Source: Acidimicrobiaceae bacterium
GTDB lineage: Bacteria > Actinomycetota > Acidimicrobiia > Acidimicrobiales > RAAP-2
Length of the DNA stretch: 64,000 nt
Assembly (NCBI GenBank): GCA_027355725.1
Contig: DAIEHI010000064.1
Coordinates: 1-64,000, forward strand
Direction of reading: 5' to 3'
Shown here: in pieces, positions 58,683 through 64,000 of the stretch
Numbering within the stretch: the stretch's first letter is position 1
Layout of the letters: every line of letters begins with the position of its first letter
The notes under the pieces: model-generated
Seen by the model: only the letters and a program-made list of their open reading frames with translations
Told to the model about the DNA's origin: nothing
The model's database searches: none
Position numbers and translations under genes: made by a program

Positions 58683-60067
58683 GGATGAGTCATATCCTCA
58701 GGTACGACGGCGCGATCGAACTCCTCGGCACTCAAGAAGCCCAGACTCAGCGCGGCCTCGCGAAGGGTCGTGCGCTCCTTGTGCGCCTTCTTCGCCACTT
58801 TGGCGGCCTTGTCGTAGCCAATGATCGGATTGAGAGCGGTCACGAGCATGAGCGAATTGTTCAGGTGATGGCTGATCTGCTCATAGTCAGGCTCCAGCCC
58901 CTCGACACAGAATTCGCGGAACCGGTCACAGGCGTCGGTGAGCAGGTCAATCGAGTTGCAGAAGTTGTGGATGATCACGGGCTTGCAGACATTGAGTTCG
59001 AGGTTGCCCCTCGAGCCAGCCATGGCCACCGCGGTGTCGTTAGCGAACACTTGGATCGACACCATGATCATTGCCTCGGACTGGGTGGGATTGACCTTGC
59101 CCGGCATGATCGAACTCCCGGGTTCGTTCTCGGGTAACTGCAACTCTCCAAGTCCCGATCGCGGGCCTGATCCGAGCCAACGAAGGTCATCGGCGATCTT
59201 CATGAGACTCGTGGCGGTTGTCTTGATCGCGCCGTGAGCGAACACGAGTGCGTCGTGAGCGGCGAGGGCCGCGAACTTGTTCGGGGCGGTGACGAAGGGC
59301 TTACCCGTCAACGCCGCAATCGCGGCCGCGACGCGCTCACCGAACTCGGGGTGCGTGTTGAGCCCGGTGCCGACAGCGGTACCACCGGCGGCCAATTCGT
59401 AGAGCCCACCGAGCACCAGACGTAATCGATCGAGGTCGGCGTCGAGTTGTGCGACGTAGCCCGAGAACTCCTGACCGAGGGTGAGCGGCACCGCGTCCAT
59501 GAGGTGCGTGCGACCGATCTTGGTGACCCCTTCGTACGCGCGCGCCTTGGCGTCGAGCGCGTCGCGCAGACGCTGCAGTGAAGGAATGAGTCGATCGGTG
59601 ATCTCGACGACCGCGGCGATGTGCATGGCCGTTGGGAAGGTGTCATTGGAGGACTGGGACATGTTGACGTGGTCGTTGGGGTGTACGGGGACCTTACTGC
59701 CACGCTCACCACCGGCGAGTTCGATCGCCCGGTTCGAGATGACCTCGTTCACGTTCATGTTCGTCTGCGTGCCCGAGCCGGTCTGCCAGATGCGCAGGGG
59801 GAACTCGTCATTGAGCACCCCCGAGATGACTTCGTTGGCCGCGCGCTCGATGAGCGAAGCGCGCTGTTCGTCGAGCTTTCCTAGCGCGTGGTTCACCTGG
59901 GCCGAGGCGAGCTTGAGGACCCCAAACGCGCGAAGCAGCGCCACCGGCATGGTCTGGTCCCCGATTGCGAAGTGGTGCAGACTCCGCTCGGTCTGGGCTC
60001 CCCAGTACCGGTCCGCGGGGACCTCGATGTCGCCCATGGTGTCGGATTCGATACGAACGTTGGTCAT
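58679..60067 (-). CDS. fumC: FumC, class II fumarate hydratase
   Basis: This 462-residue enzyme interconverts fumarate and malate. It starts [20 protein letters not shown] and carries the superfamily signature [17 protein letters not shown] (the flexible loop with the catalytic Ser). [11 protein letters not shown] and [10 protein letters not shown] are further class II marks. The length is normal for a homotetrameric class II fumarase. It is followed by the dehydratase gene in a four-base overlap. Confidence 0.95.
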   Translation of the reverse strand: MTNVRIESDTMGDIEVPADRYWGAQTERSLHHFAIGDQTMPVALLRAFGVLKLASAQVNHALGKLDEQRASLIERAANEVISGVLNDEFPLRIWQTGSGTQTNMNVNEVISNRAIELAGGERGSKVPVHPNDHVNMSQSSNDTFPTAMHIAAVVEITDRLIPSLQRLRDALDAKARAYEGVTKIGRTHLMDAVPLTLGQEFSGYVAQLDADLDRLRLVLGGLYELAAGGTAVGTGLNTHPEFGERVAAAIAALTGKPFVTAPNKFAALAAHDALVFAHGAIKTTATSLMKIADDLRWLGSGPRSGLGELQLPENEPGSSIMPGKVNPTQSEAMIMVSIQVFANDTAVAMAGSRGNLELNVCKPVIIHNFCNSIDLLTDACDRFREFCVEGLEPDYEQISHHLNNSLMLVTALNPIIGYDKAAKVAKKAHKERTTLREAALSLGFLSAEEFDRAVVPEDMTHP

Positions 60068-60321
60068 ACTTTCCTCTCTACTTCCTCTTTGAATTCGCTA
60101 CTTCGCTCACGAGTTCGCTCACCCCAGGGTTGTGCCCGATGTCGACGGCTATTGACGCCACTTGTTCAGCGGCGACGCCAGCGTGATGCTACGTGGCCGC
60201 GACGCGTGGTCCAAAGATTCACCTCAGCGGTGTGAAGTCCTTGGAATCGCGCGCACTGGAGTTCGCTGATCCTCATTACAGTAAAACTAGTTCTGTTTCA
60301 ACCACTACCAATGAGGGCACA

Positions 60322-60723
60322 ATGACCACAACATTCTCCGATAAGGCTCGCGCTATTTTCGCAAAGCGGGTGCTCGCTCACGTCGCCTCACTCGGGAGTG
60401 ACGGATCGCCGAACGTGACGCCGGTGTGGTGCGAGCTCGACGGTGATGAAATTGTCATCAACACGGCCCTCGGTCGCGCCAAAGCCCGAAATCTCGCCTC
60501 AGACCCCCGGGTGGCAGTCTCACTGACCGATCCCGACAACCCCTATGACTGCATTTCGGTGCTCGGTACGGTCGTCACCTTCACGACCGACGGCGCCGAT
60601 GAAGTGATCGACCGGTTCGCGAAGAAGTACATGGACCTCGACTCGTATCCGCTTCGCCGTGAGGGCGAAGTACGTGTCACCGTTCGTATTCGCCCCGACC
60701 GCATCACCATGCAACCCGAATAG
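60322..60723 (+). CDS. PPOX-class split-barrel oxidoreductase
   Basis: This 133-residue protein has the pyridoxamine-oxidase-like split barrel: FAKRVLAHVASLGSDGSPNV, then TPVWCELDGDEIVINTALGR and KARNLASDPRVAVSLTDPDN. This subgroup in actinobacteria usually binds F420 and reduces or protects small molecules; here the cofactor is inferred. The ATG at 60322 is preceded by GAGGGC. An in-frame start 43 codons upstream gives a non-conserved N-terminus and is rejected. Confidence 0.85.
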   Translation: MTTTFSDKARAIFAKRVLAHVASLGSDGSPNVTPVWCELDGDEIVINTALGRAKARNLASDPRVAVSLTDPDNPYDCISVLGTVVTFTTDGADEVIDRFAKKYMDLDSYPLRREGEVRVTVRIRPDRITMQPE

Positions 60724-60725
60724 AG

Positions 60726-61214
60726 CTACGCGTACGCGGTCAACTGGCCCAGTTCACCGGCCATGACCGATAGTTCGCTGAGTAGGAGGCCGTCATTCTC
60801 GAGGACCCCGCCCGTGCTACTCCATACGCGAAGCGCCCGCGGAGGTGCGGGCCGATTGTAGGCACCGCTCAACGTGGCGACTTCGTTCGCGAGGTTGACC
60901 TCGTCATTGGTGAGCAGCGCCCGCACGACGAGCGCGTGGGCATGAGCGTTCTCAGCGGCGCTGACGACGACGTTCTCAAGGTCGACGAGCCAGCTGAGGG
61001 TTTTCACGTCGCGCGCGCACATCTGGGCCGGGTACGCAGGCGACACCTCGAGCCAGACGCCAATCGGCGAGGTCCATTGATCCCTCAGGGCCGCAGCGCA
61101 GATGATCGTATTAGCGTCCACACAGTCGAACACCACCGCAAGGTCATGATCAGCGACGAAGTGAGGAACCCGTTCAAGCGCGCTACGCGTTGTCGAGAGT
61201 CGGACTATCGCCAC
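60726..61214 (-). CDS. Short protein resembling a degenerate luciferase-like domain
   Basis: This 162-residue protein is not confidently assigned. Segments such as ANTIICAAALRDQWTSPIGV and PAYPAQMCARDVKTLSWLVD recall strands of luciferase-like oxidoreductases, but the protein is about half the normal length and lacks the glycine-rich cofactor region. The start is taken as GTG at 61214, two bases after the DUF2469 stop; the frame extends further upstream inside that gene. It could be a relic or a small regulatory relative. Confidence 0.55.
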   Translation of the reverse strand: MAIVRLSTTRSALERVPHFVADHDLAVVFDCVDANTIICAAALRDQWTSPIGVWLEVSPAYPAQMCARDVKTLSWLVDLENVVVSAAENAHAHALVVRALLTNDEVNLANEVATLSGAYNRPAPPRALRVWSSTGGVLENDGLLLSELSVMAGELGQLTAYA

Positions 61215-61216
61215 GG

Positions 61217-61516
61217 CTAGGGCTGAAGATCTTCCTTGGGCAATCGCTCGATGTTGACGTCTCGAAAGGTCAAGACGCGCACCGATGGCACGAAGCGGGC
61301 CGCGCGATACATATCCCACACCCACGCGTCGTGGAGATTCACCTCGAGCAGGGTCGGTGTGCCACTCGAACGGACCTCGACTGAGACCGAGTTGGCCAGG
61401 TAAAAGCGACGGTCGGTCTCCACCGCGAAGTCGAACATGCCGACCACGGCTTTGTACTCTTGGACCAATGCGAGTTCGAGAGTGGACTCGTAGTCGTCGA
61501 GCTCTTCTTCGCCCAA
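61217..61516 (-). CDS. DUF2469 family protein
   Basis: This 99-residue protein belongs to the actinobacterial DUF2469 family: ELDDYESTLELALVQEYKAV, then FAVETDRRFYLANSV and DAWVWDMYRAARFVPSVRVL. The function is unknown; members sit near rplS and rnhB in actinobacteria. Here it follows rplS after six bases, and the usual lepB and rnhB are missing between them. The start is TTG at 61516; no ATG precedes the conserved region and no clear ribosome site is seen. Confidence 0.88.
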   Translation of the reverse strand: MGEEELDDYESTLELALVQEYKAVVGMFDFAVETDRRFYLANSVSVEVRSSGTPTLLEVNLHDAWVWDMYRAARFVPSVRVLTFRDVNIERLPKEDLQP

Positions 61517-61522
61517 AATTGG

Positions 61523-61879
61523 CTACGGACGCTCGGTGACGCGGAGCTCCTTGATCTTGGCGGCCTTTCCACGCAGATCACGGAGGTAGTACAACTTGGC
61601 TCGTCGTACATCGCCGTACGACTCGACTTCGATCTTGGCGATCGTTGGCGTGTGCACGGGGAACGTACGCTCCACGCCCACGCCAAAGCTCACCTTTCGC
61701 ACGGTGAAGGTCTCCTGCAGACCCGACCCCTGGCGCCGGATGACGACGCCGTGGAAGATCTGCACGCGCTCGCGTGTACCCTCGACAACGCGCACGTGCA
61801 CCTTTAAGGTGTCGCCGGTGCGAAAAGAGGGAATGTCGTCGCGAAGTGAGTCGCGGTCAATTAGGTCGGTCGGATTCAT
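61523..61879 (-). CDS. rplS: Ribosomal protein L19
   Basis: This 118-residue large-subunit protein has the L19 marks [20 protein letters not shown], then [20 protein letters not shown] and [20 protein letters not shown]. The basic C-terminus [17 protein letters not shown] completes the family. It lies 38 bases downstream of trmD in the standard rpsP-rimM-trmD-rplS operon. Confidence 0.97.
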   Translation of the reverse strand: MNPTDLIDRDSLRDDIPSFRTGDTLKVHVRVVEGTRERVQIFHGVVIRRQGSGLQETFTVRKVSFGVGVERTFPVHTPTIAKIEVESYGDVRRAKLYYLRDLRGKAAKIKELRVTERP

Positions 61880-61917
61880 GAGAGCGGTCCCTTTCGGATC
61901 ACTGAGGCTTTAGAAGT

Positions 61918-62670
61918 TTAGCCGTTCTCGCGGGGTTCTTCCAGAAGGCCGAATTCCCCGAGAATCTCACGATCCCGCTCGCTCAGCCCCCCTCGACGCT
62001 CGATGAGGTCGGGTCGACGCTCGATGGTCGCTCGAAGGGCCTGGGCCTCGCGCCAGCGCGCGATACGAGCGTGGTCCCCCGAGCGCAGGATTTCGGGCAC
62101 TTCACGGCCCCGAACGACTGCGGGCTTCGTGAAATGTGGATATTCGAGCAGTCCATCACTGAACGACTCTTCAACGCTCGATTCGTCATTGCCCAACGCC
62201 CCCGGGCGCAGGCGCACGACCGCCTCAATGACGCACAGGGCGGCGAGTTCTCCCCCCGCGAGCACGAAATCGCCGAGCGAGATCTCCATATCGACCGCGA
62301 GGTCCAGCACCCGCTGATCGAAACCCTCGTATCTGCCACAGAGCAACGTGAAACCATCGAGCGCCGCCAGTTCGCGCGCGAGCGCCTGGTCGAATCGCCG
62401 GCCTGACGGTGTCAGGGCAATGACGGGACGCGCGAGATCCGGGACCGATTCAATGGTGCGAAGAATGGGCTCGGCGCGCAGCACCATCCCCGCGCCACCG
62501 CCGAAGGGCGTGTCGTCCACGCTTCGATGCGGGTCATCGGTGGCGTCTCGAAAATCGTGGAGGTGCAGTTGCCACACGCCACGCTCGCTGGCGCGACCGA
62601 GGATCGACGTGGTGGCGTAGTGGGCCAGTGCCTCGGGAAACAGGGTGAGGACGTCAACGCGCAGACTCAC
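61918..62670 (-). CDS. trmD: TrmD, tRNA (guanine-N1)-methyltransferase
   Basis: This 250-residue SPOUT methyltransferase modifies G37 of tRNA. It starts RVDVLTLFPEALAHYATTSI, with the motif DDTPFGGGAGMVLRAEPI and the trefoil-knot segments LLCGRYEGFDQRVLD and ISLGDFVLAGGELAALCVIE. The C-terminal helices follow. It overlaps rimM by four bases. Confidence 0.97.
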   Translation of the reverse strand: MSLRVDVLTLFPEALAHYATTSILGRASERGVWQLHLHDFRDATDDPHRSVDDTPFGGGAGMVLRAEPILRTIESVPDLARPVIALTPSGRRFDQALARELAALDGFTLLCGRYEGFDQRVLDLAVDMEISLGDFVLAGGELAALCVIEAVVRLRPGALGNDESSVEESFSDGLLEYPHFTKPAVVRGREVPEILRSGDHARIARWREAQALRATIERRPDLIERRGGLSERDREILGEFGLLEEPRENG

Positions 62671-63146
62671 TCGAAGAGCCCCTCGGGGACCTCAACGTCA
62701 ACGCGCACGTTCGCGACGACATTGGTGACAAAGGTGAGCGGCACCAGTGCTCCACTATCGAGCACCAAGATGTCGCTCGCCGGATTGGACTCCACGTCGA
62801 CCACAACGCCTCGACGTACGCCTGAGGAGTCATAGACCTCGGCATCGAACAACTGGTCGATCCAAATTACGTCATCGTCGTCAAGGCGCGGAGCGCTCAG
62901 CACTACACCACGCCAACTCTCAGCGTCCTCGCGAGTCTGGATCAGATCGAAACTGACGATGTAGCGGTCCTGGTGGGCGGCAGCGCTAAGGACGACGAGC
63001 GGACCCTTGGCACTGAGGAGTTGGGTGCCCGGGCTCAGTCGTTCTAATCGATCGGTCCACAGATCAACAATGACCTGCCCGCGAAGAGCGTGGGCCTTGA
63101 CAATTCGTCCGACTTCGAGCGTGGCGCGCTCGTCGGCGCTCGGCAC
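62667..63146 (-). CDS. rimM: RimM, 16S rRNA processing protein
   Basis: This 159-residue protein starts with LEVGRIVKAHALRGQVIVDL, the RimM N-terminal beta barrel, and ends with a PRC-barrel domain (LFDAEVYDSSGVRRGVVVDV, then LVPLTFVTNVVANVRVDVE). It helps mature the 30S head around S19. It touches the KH-protein gene by one base. Confidence 0.94.
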   Translation of the reverse strand: MPSADERATLEVGRIVKAHALRGQVIVDLWTDRLERLSPGTQLLSAKGPLVVLSAAAHQDRYIVSFDLIQTREDAESWRGVVLSAPRLDDDDVIWIDQLFDAEVYDSSGVRRGVVVDVESNPASDILVLDSGALVPLTFVTNVVANVRVDVEVPEGLFE

Positions 63147-63484
63147 TAGTCGACGATGTCGACAGACGTGGTCACGCCATCGCGAGAGCCCGCCGCGCCA
63201 ACCAGCGCGCGAATGGCCTGTGCGGTGCGTCCACGACGTCCGATGATCCGGCCCATGTCGCTCGCTCCAACGCTCAAGGACAACACGACCTTGCCTTGGC
63301 GCTCGCTCACCTCGACCGACACGGCACTCGGGTCCTCGGCGAGGGACTTCGCGATGAACTCGAGCGCTGCGGTTGCGGTGACCGCTTCCTTGGTGCTCTC
63401 GTAGGTCTCTTCGATCTCGTCGAAGTCGTCCTCGTCAATGGTGTTGATGTCGCCGGCGACGTAGTCGTCGTGCACGTCGCTCAC
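63146..63484 (-). CDS. khpA: KhpA-type KH-domain RNA-binding protein
   Basis: This 112-residue protein has a C-terminal KH domain (LEFIAKSLAEDPSAVSVEVS, then GRIIGRRGRTAQAIRALVGA with the GxxG-type loop). An extra acidic N-terminus of about 35 residues (VAGDINTIDEDDFDEIEETY) is longer than the usual 75-80-residue protein. It overlaps rpsP by four bases, the standard actinobacterial location. Confidence 0.92.
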   Translation of the reverse strand: MSDVHDDYVAGDINTIDEDDFDEIEETYESTKEAVTATAALEFIAKSLAEDPSAVSVEVSERQGKVVLSLSVGASDMGRIIGRRGRTAQAIRALVGAAGSRDGVTTSVDIVD

Positions 63485-63777
63485 TTGGCGACCTTTGCGG
63501 CCTTGGCGGCTTCGTACGCGTCGAGCGCGCCGCTCTTTTGCAGCAACTTGGCCACGCGATCAGTCGGCTGGGCACCGTGCTGGAGCCAGTGCACGGCCTT
63601 CTCGTTGTCGATCGAGAACACGGTCTCGGGCTCGGCACTCGAGAGGCCACGAGGCTGGTACGTGCCCAAGATCTCTAAGAACGCACCCGAGCGGGCGCGA
63701 CGACTCTCAGCCGCCACCACGCGATAGGTCGGTTGCTTCTTCTTTCCCATACGCACCAAACGAAGTTTCACAGCCAC
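63481..63777 (-). CDS. rpsP: Ribosomal protein S16
   Basis: This 98-residue small-subunit protein has the S16 start AVKLRLVRMGKKKQPTYRVV, then AAESRRARSGAFLEILGTYQ. The start is taken as GTG at 63777 with GAAGGGA upstream; a second GTG follows two codons on. The final part (DAYEAAKAAKVAK) is lysine- and alanine-rich. The ffh stop lies 68 bases upstream. Confidence 0.95.
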   Translation of the reverse strand: MAVKLRLVRMGKKKQPTYRVVAAESRRARSGAFLEILGTYQPRGLSSAEPETVFSIDNEKAVHWLQHGAQPTDRVAKLLQKSGALDAYEAAKAAKVAK

Positions 63778-63845
63778 GACGAAATTCCCTTCAAATCTTT
63801 TGTTCTGGTCCACCAGAACTGGGCGATATACCCGAGCGTCAAAGT

Positions 63846-64000
63846 TTAGCGTTGTTTGGGGGGTGTTACCCTCCCACCCTTCTTCTTCTTGTTTTTCCCG
63901 CCGCTATTTCGCGCCACCGGCGCGCCGGCACTCATTCCGGCCCCGAGCGCTTCAAAGCCCGGTGGCAACTCACCACCACGCTTCGCACTGGCCTTGGCGG
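63846..64000 (-). CDS. ffh: Ffh (signal recognition particle protein), C-terminal tail, partial
   Basis: The last 51 codons of a gene enter from the right edge and end in TAA at 63846. The translated tail (ELPPGFEALGAGMSAGAP, then a lysine-rich NKKKKGGRV and TPPKQR) fits the flexible C-terminus of Ffh, and ffh commonly precedes rpsP in actinobacteria. No diagnostic domain lies within the window, so the assignment rests on the LPPGF motif and position. Confidence 0.6.
   Translation of the reverse strand, partial: AKASAKRGGELPPGFEALGAGMSAGAPVARNSGGKNKKKKGGRVTPPKQR

Overview
The window is GC-rich and dense with genes. It looks like a chromosome piece from a flagellated actinobacterium, most likely of the class Acidimicrobiia. 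The markers are a DUF2469 gene next to rplS, a PspA-HtpX-PspAB stress cassette, luciferase-like and PPOX (F420-type) oxidoreductases, and frequent GTG/TTG and apparently leaderless starts. The class assignment is inference from gene content.

Bases 1-31600 hold an almost complete flagellar locus. Only fliA (sigma-28) is on the plus strand; everything else is on minus. From right to left the transcription units are: fliC; fliD-fliS-small ORF; flgB-flgC-fliE-fliF-fliG-fliH-fliI-fliJ-peptidoglycan hydrolase-fliK-small ORF-flgD-flgE; flbD-motA-motB-fliM-fliN-fliO-fliP-fliQ-fliR-flhB; flhA-FlhF-like-small membrane protein; and flgN-flgK-flgL-fliW-csrA. Most junctions are 1-4 base overlaps.

Bases 31600-38400 carry a giant TPR glycosyltransferase, a probable anti-sigma factor of the RsiG type, and a three-gene cassette (Gfo/Idh dehydrogenase, hexapeptide acetyltransferase, DegT aminotransferase) for an acetamido sugar. 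I found seven near-identical promoters of the form TCAAYTNT-N11-GKYCGTWA, which matches the sigma-28 layout. They stand before flgN, flhA, flbD, flgB, fliC, the glycosyltransferase and the sugar cassette. The window therefore appears to encode one FliA regulon covering basal body, export gate, motor, filament and flagellin glycosylation, with CsrA-FliW control of fliC on top.

The flagellar system has unusual features. The FlhF-like protein has lost all GTPase motifs. FliM lacks the N-terminal CheY-binding segment. FlgJ appears to be replaced by an NlpC/P60-SLT double hydrolase. No flgM, flhG, fliL, flgF/flgG or chemotaxis gene is seen here, and the RsiG-like protein has lost most of the c-di-GMP-binding residues.

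Bases 38900-51100 form a divergent catabolic island: a Liv-type ABC transporter, a beta-hydroxyacid dehydrogenase, an M24-fold protein, 2-oxo acid dehydrogenase E1 alpha and beta, an alpha/beta hydrolase, an E2 with two peripheral-subunit-binding domains, and a TetR regulator. The substrate is unknown. The rest (51100-64000) is housekeeping: a RecB-like nuclease, purK-purE, the Psp cassette, fumC, and the rpsP-khpA-rimM-trmD-rplS ribosomal operon preceded by the tail of ffh.
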